Of a stretch of 64,000 bases of DNA, positions 1 through 8,900 are shown in pieces. The notes under the pieces were generated by a model. It ran no database searches. It saw only the letters and a list, made by a program, of their open reading frames with translations, and was not told where the DNA came from. A program made the position numbers and the translations under genes. The DNA comes from Polyangium sp. y55x31. GTDB lineage: Bacteria > Myxococcota_A > Polyangia > Polyangiales > Polyangiaceae. How positions within the stretch are numbered: the stretch's first letter is position 1; each line of letters begins with the position of its first letter. The stretch is from assembly GCF_029946505.1 (NCBI RefSeq), contig NZ_JARZHG010000020.1:1-64000 (forward strand). The letters run 5' to 3'.

Positions 1-30
1 TGCGCATCGCGCAGTTCATCGACCCCGAGT

Positions 31-97
31 CCAGCGCTTGCGCTGGTCCGGGTGCAGGGGCGGACAGCCCCTGCTGGGGCCTGGGGCAACGCCCCAG
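31..97. terminator. Three back-to-back GC-rich hairpins
   Basis: Three perfect stem-loops follow one another: CCAGCGC/GCGCTGG at 31-46 with a TT loop, GCAGGGGC/GCCCCTGC at 54-74 with a 5-nt loop, and CTGGGGC/GCCCCAG at 81-97 with an AAC loop. They sit before the lipoprotein gene at 189 and probably mark the end of an upstream transcript lying outside the window. No T-tract follows, so this may be an attenuator or a repeat rather than a classical terminator. One reading frame (codons from position 3, stop near 116) crosses all three and could be the tail of an upstream gene, but nothing supports it firmly. Confidence 0.5.
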
Positions 98-188
98 CGA
101 ATCGGCTTCCAGATGAGACCAATGCTCAGCGCCTGAGAAGGTCCGTTGTGAAACGCGCCCGCCGGCTTATACTCGGCCGAGGTCCGTG

Positions 189-773
189 ATGCAGAGGCTC
201 CCCCTTCCCTTCCTCGCGCTCGCCCTCCTCGCGCCTGCCTCGTGTGGCTACGAGGAGCCGGACATGCCCTCCCAGGACACGCTCTACGACGAGCCGTGGA
301 GGCCGAACGACTTCTTCCTGCAGGGATCGGGCGGGCACGTCGTCAACGCGACGATCGGCGACGGGACGGCGATCGGGCCGGTCGTCAACGTCGGGCTCTA
401 CACCGAAGACGACGGCAAGGCCCTGCGCGGCCTCGCGCTCGGCAAGACGCTGAGCGCCTCCGTCCGCGGCCCCGAGATCGAGGGGCTCTGGGGCGCCGAG
501 CCGCTCCGGCTCCGCGTGACGCGCCTGGAAAAGCGGCAGCACGTCGAGGGCCTGCTCCGCGGCCGCATCACCGATCTCTGGCTCGGGCCTGAGGCGATCA
601 CGGGGACCGTCGGCCTCTGCGGATTCGATCTCGCGCGGCGCGGGCACATTTACGAAGGGTCGCTACGTTGTGGGGGTTCGATGGAGCTCGTGAGCGTCCG
701 GATCCCCGAGACGTTCGCCGGCTGGGGTGAGACGGCCTCGGCCGCGATGGTGGCCATGCTCCTGACCGGCTGA
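189..773 (+). CDS. Putative lipoprotein of unknown function
   Basis: A 194-residue secreted protein. The N-terminus is a short hydrophobic leader ending in a lipobox (LAPASC, Cys19), so it should be lipidated and held on the inner or outer membrane. The mature part begins with an acidic stretch and then a beta-rich body with many Gly/Val turns; two Cys near residues 140 and 160 could pair. I recognise no domain. The ATG at 189 is preferred over the GTG at 186 because GAGG at 179-182 lies six bases upstream. It stands alone, upstream of and codirectional with a sigma factor gene. The function is unknown. Confidence 0.75.
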   Translation: MQRLPLPFLALALLAPASCGYEEPDMPSQDTLYDEPWRPNDFFLQGSGGHVVNATIGDGTAIGPVVNVGLYTEDDGKALRGLALGKTLSASVRGPEIEGLWGAEPLRLRVTRLEKRQHVEGLLRGRITDLWLGPEAITGTVGLCGFDLARRGHIYEGSLRCGGSMELVSVRIPETFAGWGETASAAMVAMLLTG

Positions 774-941
774 GAGCCACGCAAATCATTCGCAATCGAC
801 GCCTGGGGTAGCTCCCTCGTCCGAATTCTTTTGTGCGCCCCCCTTCCGGACGCGCGAGGGATGCTTACGTTCCGCAATCCCGGCGAGCAGCACCCTCCGC
901 CGCGTCTTTTCGCCGGGCGGGACGCGGGTCTGGAGACCACA

Positions 942-2246
942 TTGAACAAACTCAGGATCGCGGGCCCCGCGAAGGAGCCCGCACGGAAGCGTCGTCCGCG
1001 CACGCCCAAGGGCCCCACGCCCCCGGTGCCTCGTGCGGCCCCGATCCAGGACGCGACCGATCTCTATCTGCGTGGACTCGAAGCAAGTCAACCGCTCACG
1101 CGCGAGGCCGAAGCCGAGCTCGGGCGTCGTATCACCCTCGCCGAGCGTGACGCCTTGTCCGCGCTCGTCCGCTCTCCGGCGAGCGTGCACGCGCTCGCGG
1201 CGATTGCGGAGGAAATCCGGTCTGGCAAGACGAACCCGCGGGACCTCCTCCTGAACGGAGAGGCCCCGGACGCGGCGGCCACGACGAGCCGCCTCGTCGA
1301 CGCGCTCGAACGAGCGCGCGCGCTCGCCTCCGAACCGGGGAACGACGCCGCGCTGCCCGCGGATCTCGCGGACGCGTTCGATACGTTGCGGGTCGATCCC
1401 ACGCTCGTCGAGCGGCTCGATCAGGCGCTCGCCGCGCGCGCGCAGGTTACCTCGGCCGAGGAGCAGGCGCGCATCGAGGAGGCGCGGGATCACTCGGCGA
1501 AGGCGCGGGCGCGGGCGGCGCACGAGAAGGGCGAGCTCGTCCGGGCGAACCTGCGCCTCGTGGTCGCGACGGCGCGCCATTATGGAAACCGAGGCGTTCC
1601 GCTGCTCGATCTCGTGCAGGAGGGCAACCTCGGCCTCATCCGGGCCGCCGACAAGTTCGATTATTCGCGCGGCTATCGGTTCGGCACGTATGCGGCGTGG
1701 TGGATCCGGCAATCGATCGAGCGAGCGCTCCTCTACCAGGGCAAGGACGTTCGCATGCCGGTGCACCTCACGGCGAGCCGGCGGCGGGTGCTTGGCGCGG
1801 AGCGGGCGCTCTCGCAGAAAAACGCGCGATTGCCCTCGCAGGAGGAGATCGCGGAGAGCTCGGGCGTGCCGCTCGACAAGGTCCAGGCGGTCCGCGCGCT
1901 CTCGCTCACGCCGGTCAGCCTCGACGCGCCCATGGGCGACGAGGGCGATTTCCGCTTCGGCGACACGCTCGCCAGCGAAACGGACGCGCCCGACGAGGCG
2001 CTCGTGCGGAGCCGCATGCGCGAGGCCGCGAGCGAGATGCTCGAGACGCTCACGCCCCGCGAGCGCGAGGTCTTGAAGCTGCGTTATGGCCTGACGGGCG
2101 AGGACGACCATACCTTGGAGCAGATCGGCCGCTCCTTCTCGCTGAGCCGCGAGCGGATCCGGCAGATCGAATCGAAGGCGCTGCAGAAGCTCCGCACCTG
2201 GAGCGAGGAGCGGGGGCTCGGTTCTTATCTGGAAGGCTTGCGCTGA
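942..2246 (+). CDS. RNA polymerase sigma-70 family factor (RpoD/group 2-like)
   Basis: A primary-type sigma factor that directs RNA polymerase to promoters. From this start it is 434 residues: region 1.2 at about 36-63 (DATDLYLRGLE), a charged non-conserved insert at about 70-195, region 2 from about 197 (LVRANLRLVVATARHYGNRG) including the -10 reading segment RGYRFGTYAAWWIRQ near 243, region 3, and a region 4 helix-turn-helix near 391-415 (LEQIGRSFSLSRERIRQIE). TTG at 942 has GGAG six bases upstream; in-frame ATG 861 and TTG 831 would add 27 or 37 residues without a good ribosome site. It lacks region 1.1, so it is probably a group 2 or alternative factor rather than the main housekeeping one. 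A strong hairpin follows the stop codon. Confidence 0.93.
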   Translation: MNKLRIAGPAKEPARKRRPRTPKGPTPPVPRAAPIQDATDLYLRGLEASQPLTREAEAELGRRITLAERDALSALVRSPASVHALAAIAEEIRSGKTNPRDLLLNGEAPDAAATTSRLVDALERARALASEPGNDAALPADLADAFDTLRVDPTLVERLDQALAARAQVTSAEEQARIEEARDHSAKARARAAHEKGELVRANLRLVVATARHYGNRGVPLLDLVQEGNLGLIRAADKFDYSRGYRFGTYAAWWIRQSIERALLYQGKDVRMPVHLTASRRRVLGAERALSQKNARLPSQEEIAESSGVPLDKVQAVRALSLTPVSLDAPMGDEGDFRFGDTLASETDAPDEALVRSRMREAASEMLETLTPREREVLKLRYGLTGEDDHTLEQIGRSFSLSRERIRQIESKALQKLRTWSEERGLGSYLEGLR

Positions 2247-2249
2247 GGG

Positions 2250-2292
2250 CCGAGCCCGTCCATCGATGGCGGGGCCATCGATGGACGCTCGG
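2250..2292 (+). terminator. Long hairpin after sigma factor gene
   Basis: A perfect 12-bp stem GTCCATCGATGG (2258-2269) / CCATCGATGGAC (2275-2286) with a 5-nt CGGGG loop. The stem is extended by CCGAGC (2250-2255) / GCTCGG (2287-2292) across a 2-nt bulge, giving 18 paired bases just past the sigma factor stop. There is no U-tract after it. It probably terminates or stabilises the sigma factor mRNA, or insulates the STAS-like gene that follows. Confidence 0.65.
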
Positions 2293-2363
2293 CCCCCCGC
2301 GTGGATGGCTTCTCGGTGGGCGTGATTCGTGGCAAGCTCCCCGTTCGCTTCCCCTCGAGCCCG

Positions 2364-2795
2364 ATGCAAACGCCCGACGTTTCCTTTCTTTCGCGCACCT
2401 GGCAAATCGGCCCGCATCGAGCGAAGTTCGAGCCGCCTGCGCTGCTCGTCATCGACGTGAGCGGCCCCGTCTCGAAGACGGATGCAGCGGCCATCAAGGA
2501 CCTGCTCCACCAGGTCGGCGACCAGATCGGCAGCCCCTACGACCTCCTCGCCGAGGTGAGCCGGATGGGTAGCTTCGATCCGCATGCACGCGCGGTCTTC
2601 CGGCAGGTCGAACGCGAGTATCCGCTCCGGCGCGTCGCCATCGCCGGCCCGAGCTTCACCACGCGCGCGCTCCTCGAGATGGTCGAGCGCGCCGGACGCG
2701 CGCTGTTTTCCCACTATTTCACGTATACGGTGGGATTCTTCGCGAATGAGAAGGAAGCGCGCCGCTGGCTCGCCGAGCCTCCCCCGCGCGCTTGA
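2364..2795 (+). CDS. SpoIIAA/STAS-like domain protein
   Basis: A small soluble protein of 143 residues with the layout of the SpoIIAA-like (STAS-related) family: a beta strand near LLVIDVSG, a central strand YDLLAEVS, a strand RRVAIAGP, and a C-terminal segment VGFFANEKEARRWL. These domains usually bind a partner protein or a lipid rather than acting as enzymes. Two more members of the same layout occur at 17587-18042 and 44900-45316, all ending in a similar F..tE.EAR.WL motif. The start at ATG 2364 is chosen because the GTG at 2301 only adds low-complexity residues. It is convergent with the SDR gene. Confidence 0.7.
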   Translation: MQTPDVSFLSRTWQIGPHRAKFEPPALLVIDVSGPVSKTDAAAIKDLLHQVGDQIGSPYDLLAEVSRMGSFDPHARAVFRQVEREYPLRRVAIAGPSFTTRALLEMVERAGRALFSHYFTYTVGFFANEKEARRWLAEPPPRA

Positions 2796-2798
2796 GCG

Positions 2799-3602
2799 TC
2801 AGTCCTTCGACCGGAAACGAACGCCGAGACCAACGAGCTTGCGGAACGCGTCTGGCAGAGCGCGCTTCACCCTCCAGAGCCAGCGCGCGTCGGCCATCGG
2901 CACCGCATACAATTCGTCGCGCTCCACGGCCGCGAGCGCCGCGAGGACGACCTCCTCGACCGGCCTGCCGCCCGCCATGAGTTTGTCCGCCATCTTGCGG
3001 GTCTCCGGATCCGCGAAGCGCCCCGAATTCACGATGTCCGTCTTGAAAAACGTCGGACACAAAACGGTCACGCCCACGCCCGTATCATCGAGCTCCACGG
3101 CCAGGGTCTCCGAGATCGCGATGACGCCCGCCTTCGCCGCATTGTAGGCGGCCATGCGCGGCGCGCACAAAAGGCCCGCGGCGGAGGCGACATTGAGGAT
3201 GTGGCCGGCCCCCTGCTTTTTCAGGCGAGGAACGAAGACGTGGCAGCCGTGGATCACGCCGAAGAGGTCGACCTCGATCGTCCAGCGCCAATCCGTGAGC
3301 GAGAGATCCCCGACGAGCCCGCCGCTGCTGACGCCGGCGTTGTTGACGAGGAGGTCGATGGGGCCCTCGCAGGCATTCGCGAGCGCCTCCACCTCCTCGA
3401 CTTTCGTCACGTCGCAGCCGAGCGCCTTGGCCGCCGCGGCGCCACGCGCGAGGGCGAGGCGGGCCGTCTCCTCCGCCGCGCCCGGGTTGATGTCGGAGAG
3501 CACGAGCCGCGCGCCTCGCGCCGCGAGCTCGAACGCGAGCGCGCGCCCGAAGCCGCCCCCTGCCCCGGTGATGACGCTGCATCCCGATGTTCGAAGTCCC
3601 AT
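2799..3602 (-). CDS. SDR family NAD(P)-dependent oxidoreductase
   Basis: A 267-residue short-chain dehydrogenase. It has the cofactor motif TGAGGGFG near residue 13, the NNAG motif near residue 88, the catalytic Ser in NVASAAG near residue 137 and the YNAAK active site near residue 153. The C-terminal extension with a basic helix (RALPDAFRKL) is common in the 'classical' subfamily that acts on lipophilic alcohols or ketones. GAGGAG six bases before the ATG supports the start. It is codirectional with and just downstream of the flavin monooxygenase gene (68-bp gap), so the two probably form an operon of ketone/alcohol oxidation. The substrate cannot be told from sequence. Confidence 0.9.
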   Translation of the reverse strand: MGLRTSGCSVITGAGGGFGRALAFELAARGARLVLSDINPGAAEETARLALARGAAAAKALGCDVTKVEEVEALANACEGPIDLLVNNAGVSSGGLVGDLSLTDWRWTIEVDLFGVIHGCHVFVPRLKKQGAGHILNVASAAGLLCAPRMAAYNAAKAGVIAISETLAVELDDTGVGVTVLCPTFFKTDIVNSGRFADPETRKMADKLMAGGRPVEEVVLAALAAVERDELYAVPMADARWLWRVKRALPDAFRKLVGLGVRFRSKD

Positions 3603-3670
3603 GAAGTTCTCCTCTTCCTCGTCTCGTGGCCCGCATCAGAGCCCGACCCGCGCCGCTCCGTCAATGGCGC

Positions 3671-5152
3671 TCACGCCAAGGGGACCACTTCGTACGGCGC
3701 GGGATCGAAGCGCCGCGTCTTCAAGCGAAACTCGAACGTGAAGCCGGGCCAGAGCGTGGTGTTCTTGCCGCTCCGGGTTTGATACCAGCTCACGCATCCG
3801 GTCGACCAGACCGTGCGGGGAAAACGCGCCTGGAGCTTCCGGTTCTCCTCGCTTTGCGCCTCGGGCCGCACGTCGACGAACTTCCAGCGCCGCGCCTGCA
3901 TGGCCTCGATGCAGCTCATGACGTAAGCCGCCTGTGATTCGATCATGAACACCATCGAGCTGTGGCCGAGGCCGACGTTCGGCCCGACGATCAGGAAAAA
4001 ATTGGGAAACCCCGCGATCGTCGTACCGAGATAGGCCTCGGGCCCATCACGCCACACGTCGTTCAAATCGCGCCCGTCCCGCCCGCGGATCACGAAGGGC
4101 GCCACGGCCTCCGCCGCCTGGAACCCGGTCGCGAGGATGAGCGTATCGACCTTTCGCAAAACGCCGTCGCTCGTCCGGACGCCGTCCGCCTCGATGGCCT
4201 CGATCGGCTCGGTGACGAGCGCGACGTTCGGCCGGAGCAACGCCGGGTAATAATCGTTCGAGAGCAGGACCCGCTTGCAGCCCATGGTGTACTGCGGCGT
4301 GAGTTTCTCCCGCAAAACCGGATCCGGCACGCTTTTCGCGAGGTACGCCCGCGCGAGCCGCTCCGCGAGCTTCATGATGCGCGGCTCGGCGACGAACCCG
4401 AGCGCGAAGAGCTCGTGCCACCAGTACTGACGGAGCCGGGCGAGCCGCTGGAAGAGCGGCACGCGGGCGAACCATTCGCGCTCGGCCTCCGAGATCGCGC
4501 GGTCGCGCTTGGGCAGGATCCACGGCGGCGTGCGCTGGAAGAGGTGGAGACGCCCGACCTTCGGCGCGATGGCCGGCACGATCTGGATCGCGCTCGCCCC
4601 GGTGCCGATGACCGCCACCGTCTTGCCTTCGAGATCCGCGTGTTCGTCCCAGCGCGCCGAATGAAAGGTTTTTCCGCCGAACGAGCCGAGGCCGGGGATG
4701 TCGGGGAGCGCGGGCCGGTTGAGCCCACCACAAGCCGAGACGAGCACGCGCGCGGTCGTCGTGCGGCCATCCCTCGTCTCGACCCGCCAGATCCCTTCCC
4801 GCTCGTCGAACGTGGCGCCTCGGACCTCGGTGTTCAGGCGGATGTGGGGGAGCAAGCCGTACTTCCGGGCGCAGGACTCGAGGTAATCCAGGATCTCGGC
4901 CTGCGGCGCGAACATGCGTGTCCAGCGCGGGTTCGGCTCGAACGAGAACGAGTAGAGGTGTGATTCGACGTCACACGCCGCGCCGGGGTAATGGTTGTCG
5001 CGCCAGGTGCCGCCGACACGCCCCGCCTGCTCGAAGATCGTGAAGTCGTGGATGCCGGCCTGCTTCAGCCGGATCGCCATGGCCAGGCCCGCAAAGCCGC
5101 TGCCGACGATGACGATGGGGGTGACCGAGCCCGAGACGTCTGCGCGCTGCAT
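3671..5152 (-). CDS. FAD-dependent monooxygenase, Baeyer-Villiger type
   Basis: A 493-residue class B flavin monooxygenase. It shows the first dinucleotide motif GSGFAG at residues 17-22 (FAD), the Baeyer-Villiger fingerprint FGGKTFHSARWD at 158-169, and a second motif GTGASA at 183-188 (NADPH). Such enzymes insert one oxygen from O2 next to a ketone carbonyl to give an ester or lactone. ATG 5152 is preceded by GGGAG nine bases away; the frame stays open much further upstream, but only as GC-rich read-through. It is divergent from a TetR gene with a candidate operator between them, so it is probably repressed until its substrate appears. The downstream SDR may supply or remove the ketone. Confidence 0.92.
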   Translation of the reverse strand: MQRADVSGSVTPIVIVGSGFAGLAMAIRLKQAGIHDFTIFEQAGRVGGTWRDNHYPGAACDVESHLYSFSFEPNPRWTRMFAPQAEILDYLESCARKYGLLPHIRLNTEVRGATFDEREGIWRVETRDGRTTTARVLVSACGGLNRPALPDIPGLGSFGGKTFHSARWDEHADLEGKTVAVIGTGASAIQIVPAIAPKVGRLHLFQRTPPWILPKRDRAISEAEREWFARVPLFQRLARLRQYWWHELFALGFVAEPRIMKLAERLARAYLAKSVPDPVLREKLTPQYTMGCKRVLLSNDYYPALLRPNVALVTEPIEAIEADGVRTSDGVLRKVDTLILATGFQAAEAVAPFVIRGRDGRDLNDVWRDGPEAYLGTTIAGFPNFFLIVGPNVGLGHSSMVFMIESQAAYVMSCIEAMQARRWKFVDVRPEAQSEENRKLQARFPRTVWSTGCVSWYQTRSGKNTTLWPGFTFEFRLKTRRFDPAPYEVVPLA

Positions 5153-5194
5153 GGCTGTTGACTCCCGTTCAGTAACGAAGTCGAAGATACCGGC

Positions 5195-5213
5195 TGTTGA
5201 ACTGAAGTCAACA
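5195..5213. promoter_or_regulatory. Candidate TetR operator
   Basis: A near-palindrome with 6-bp arms TGTTGA (5195-5200) and TCAACA (5208-5213) around ACTGAAG, located in the 111-bp divergent region between the monooxygenase (start 5152) and the TetR gene (start 5264). A related half site TGTTGA recurs at 5156-5161. Operators of this size and place are typical for TetR-type repressors controlling themselves and the neighbouring gene. This is inferred from symmetry and position only. Confidence 0.5.
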
Positions 5214-5263
5214 ACAAACCGGACGATTGAAGATCCCGGGCGCCGGGGGTATAGGCTCGCCTC

Positions 5264-5962
5264 ATGAAGAGCCGAGCAAGGCCGAGGCCCGCCGCGCGCC
5301 CCCCGGCAGAGGCCGAACAAGGGCCCGCCACACGCGCGCGGCTCGAGGTCGACGAGCGCCGCGCCCAGCTCCTCACGCTCGGCCTGTCGATCTTCAGCGA
5401 GCGCGCCTACGACGAGGTGTCGATCGACGACATCGCGCGCGCCGCCGGGATCTCGAAGGGCCTGCTTTATTATTATTTTCCGACGAAGCGCGATTTTTAC
5501 GTGGCGGCCCTGCGCGCAGCCTCGAAGGAGCTGCTCGACGAGACGCTCGATAAGGAAAAGGACGCGTCGCCCGAAGAGCGCGTCGAGCAGGGCGTGCGGA
5601 CGTACCTCGCGTACGTGGAGCGCCGCGGCGCCGCGTATGTCGCCCTCATGCGCGGCGGGATCGGCTCGGATCCGGAGGTCGCGGCCGTGCTGGAAGAGAC
5701 ACGCACGATCTTCCTCGACCGTATCGTCGCGGCCCTGCCGCCCGAGGCCACGGGCCCGCTCGTCCACACGGCGATGCGCGGCTGGATCGGCTTCGTCGAG
5801 GTCGCGTCGATCGACTGGGTCGCGCGCAGATCCGTGCCGATCGGGCAGATCGTCACGCTCGCGAAGGTGCTGCTCTTCGACGCGCTCCGCGCCGCGACGG
5901 AGGTTTGCCTGACGAGCGAGCCCGCTCCGCCGAAGAAAAAACGGGCCCCGAAGGCGCGCTGA
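5264..5962 (+). CDS. TetR/AcrR family transcriptional regulator
   Basis: A 232-residue repressor. After a basic, proline-rich N-terminal tail of about 28 residues comes the TetR helix-turn-helix at about 32-80, with the hallmark recognition stretch SIDDIARAAGISKGLLYYYF. The C-terminal all-helical region (about 90-215) would bind a small ligand. The protein ends in a Lys/Arg-rich tail (PPKKKRAPKAR). Its divergent position against the monooxygenase gene suggests that it controls that gene and responds to its substrate. Its stop codon abuts that of the convergent kinase gene, so the junction reads TGATCA. Confidence 0.92.
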   Translation: MKSRARPRPAARPPAEAEQGPATRARLEVDERRAQLLTLGLSIFSERAYDEVSIDDIARAAGISKGLLYYYFPTKRDFYVAALRAASKELLDETLDKEKDASPEERVEQGVRTYLAYVERRGAAYVALMRGGIGSDPEVAAVLEETRTIFLDRIVAALPPEATGPLVHTAMRGWIGFVEVASIDWVARRSVPIGQIVTLAKVLLFDALRAATEVCLTSEPAPPKKKRAPKAR

Positions 5963-8900
5963 TCAGAGCCACGCGGCCACGAGCGAGCGGGCGCGGACGT
6001 TCTCGGGCACGTCGTGGAGGTAATGCGATCGCAGCGCCTCGTCCGGGATTTCCGCCGCGCGTGCTTCGATCCGGCTCATCACGTCGCGCAGGGCCCGCGA
6101 CGCCTCCTCCATCTCGCCCTGCTCGGCGATCGCCTCGGCCATCACGAGCCGCGCCTCGATCTCGACGTACCCGCCGCCGCCCCGACCGAGCGCCGCGCCG
6201 ATCTCCCGCGCGAGCGCCCGCGCCTCGGACGCTTTGCGCAAAAGGACGAGGCAACGCACGAGCAGCGTCGTGATCCAGAGCTTGCGCAAAGGGACCCGCG
6301 CGCAAAGGGCGAGGGCCGCGCGCGCCTCGCGGGCCGCGTCCTCGTAGGCGCCGCGGTGGAGGAGGATCTGCGCCCGGAGGCCACGCGCCCAGCCGCGATA
6401 GCCGTCGCTCACGCCCGAGGCCGAGAGCACACGCTCGGCGATGGACTCCGCCTCGGCCCATTTCGTCTCCTCGCCAAAACCGACGAGCAGCGCCGCGAGG
6501 TGGAGCTCCGATTGCAGGAGGGCAAACGGTCCTCGAATGCGGCGCGCGAGATCGACCGCAGAGCGGAGCGCGCGCTCGCCGGCCTCGCGCTCGCCGATTT
6601 CGCCGAGGGCCTGGCCGAGCCGATTGAGCGCGGTGATGTGGTTGCGGGCGTCGCCGATGGTCGCGAACGCAGAGACGGCCCTTCGCGTGAGCTCGAGCTG
6701 GCGAAACGGGGCGCGCTCGAAGGCGCGGAGCTCGTCGCTTTGCCCGATCGCCAGGGAGCCGACGACGTCGAGGTCGAGCGTGGGCATGGATGCCGCGAGC
6801 CGCTCGGCGCGGTCGAGCAAGGCGCGGCATAACTCGCGCCGCCCGTACGACGTGAGCAGGGAGGCCGCGAGCGGCGCCCAGAGCAGGTAATCGCGGCGCG
6901 CGTCGGGCTCGGGGTCGAAGTCGATGAAGCGGCTGCCCATGCGGAGGAAATCGTCCTCCGCGCCCACGACGAGTGACGCCCACGTGCCGTGGAAGAGGAG
7001 CAAGCACTCCCAGCGGCCGCCGCGCGCGACGCGCGGGAGCGCCGCGACGCTCATCCGGTGCGCCGGTTCGAGCTCCGAGCGCCAGCAATGCGCCATCGCG
7101 CAGAGCGTCTGCAAGTGGGCGAGGACCTCGCCCGCGGCCCCGCACGCGATCCCACGCTGCGCACAGAGGAGCGCGCCCGAAAAATCGTCGCGCTCGAACG
7201 ACTGGCTGCCCGCGCGAAGGTAATGGGCCGCGGCGTTCTCGGGGTCGTGGCCGCGCTGGAAATGCTCGGCGAGGACGAGCGCGTCGGGCTCACCCGCGCG
7301 CTTCAGCCACTCCCCGGCGAGCCGATGGCCGAGGTGCCGATCCTGATCGGTGAGCATGGCGTACGCGCCCTCGCGGATGATCGCGTGGCGGAACGCGTAC
7401 TCCTCCTGCCCGGCGAATCGCGAATGGAGCCGCCGCGTGACGAGCTCGCGCGCGCAAAGCTCGGAGAGCGACGCGGTGAGCGGCAAGCCGTCACCGAGCA
7501 GCTCGCAGAGGCCGTTCTCCCAGAACACCTCGCCGAAAATGCTGGCGGCGCGGAGCAGCCGGCGCGACTCGGGCGCGAGCGCGGAGAGGCGCGCCTCCAC
7601 CATGCCGAGCACCGTGTCCGGCAGCTCGCCGCCCCGGCCGTCGGCGACCGCGCGGATGAGCTCTTCCAGGAAAAACGCATTCCCCTCGGCGCGCTCCACG
7701 AGCGCCGCGCCACGCTCGGCCGCGATGTCCCCGCCGAGCACGGCCGACACGAGCTCCGTCGCGGCTCGCTTCGGCAAGGGGCCGAGCCGGATCTCCTGCA
7801 CGGTCCGGCCCGCCCAGAGCCGCGGGAAGACCTCGTGCACCGCGGGCCGCGCGAACGCGAGCACGACGAACGGCACGTCCGAGACGTCCCGCAGCACGGC
7901 GTCGAGGACCTTGAGCGAAGGCGCGTCGCCCCAGTGAAGATCTTCGAGCACCACGAGGATCGGCCGCGTGGCCCCCACGGCCTCCGTGAGCGCGCGGTAG
8001 GCCGACTCGATCTGATCGGCCATGAAAAGCGGATTCTGCCGCGCCGCGCGCAGGCGCGGGCTGCCCTCGTCGGGGAACGGCGCGCCCGCGAGCTCGCCGA
8101 GGAACTCCATGATCGTGCGCTTTTCCGCCGCGTCCGAGAAGACCGACGTGAGCAGCTCGATCTTGCTGCGTTGCGCCTCGATCGGCTCGCCCGCCGAGAT
8201 CTGCAGGATCTCGCGCAGCGCACCCCCGAGCAGCGAGAAGGCCGATCCGGCGCCGATCGCGTCGGGCCGCGCGATCGTGCAAGCCACGTTCGCGTGGCGC
8301 TCCTTGATGACCCGCAAAAGCTCCTGCCGCAGGCGCGATTTGCCCATGCCCGGCGGCGCCGTGACCAGCACGGCCGAAGGGCGCCGCTCCTCGAAGCTCT
8401 CGTCCACGAGGTCGAGGATGTTCCGGAGCTCGCGCTCGCGGCCGACGAACGGGCTCGGCCGGCCGAGGAGCGTGCGGCTCTCGTGTCCGGTCCGACGCTC
8501 GCCACGCAGGGCGATCCGTCCCTCTTGTTCGACGAGCTCGAAACGCGCGTCGAGCAGCGCGCGCGTGTTGTCGTCGATCCGAACGGGCGCGCCCTCTTGC
8601 TTCTCGGAGAGCGCCTCGTCGAGCAGGGCTGCCGCGCGTTCGAGCGCCTCGCCGACGGGCAGGCGGTTCGTGGACTCGCCGCGCCCCGTCACCAGGACGA
8701 CGGCCGCCTCGGGCGCCGCGAGCTTCACCCACGTCGCACAACGCGCCGCGTTCGCCGCTTGATCCACCACGCTGCCCTCGCCGAGCAGCACGGCCACGAC
8801 CGCGCCGGAGGAGAGCTCCAAGGCCCGCGCGCCGAGCGGCGTGGCCACGCGCCGCACCGCGGCGACGAGGTCCCGCGGCGCCTCGCGATCGAGCGGCGGC

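Noticed and set aside
786-2714. A 642-codon open frame on the minus strand opposite the sigma factor
   Set aside because: It is Arg/Glu-rich shadow sequence of a well-supported sigma-70 gene.
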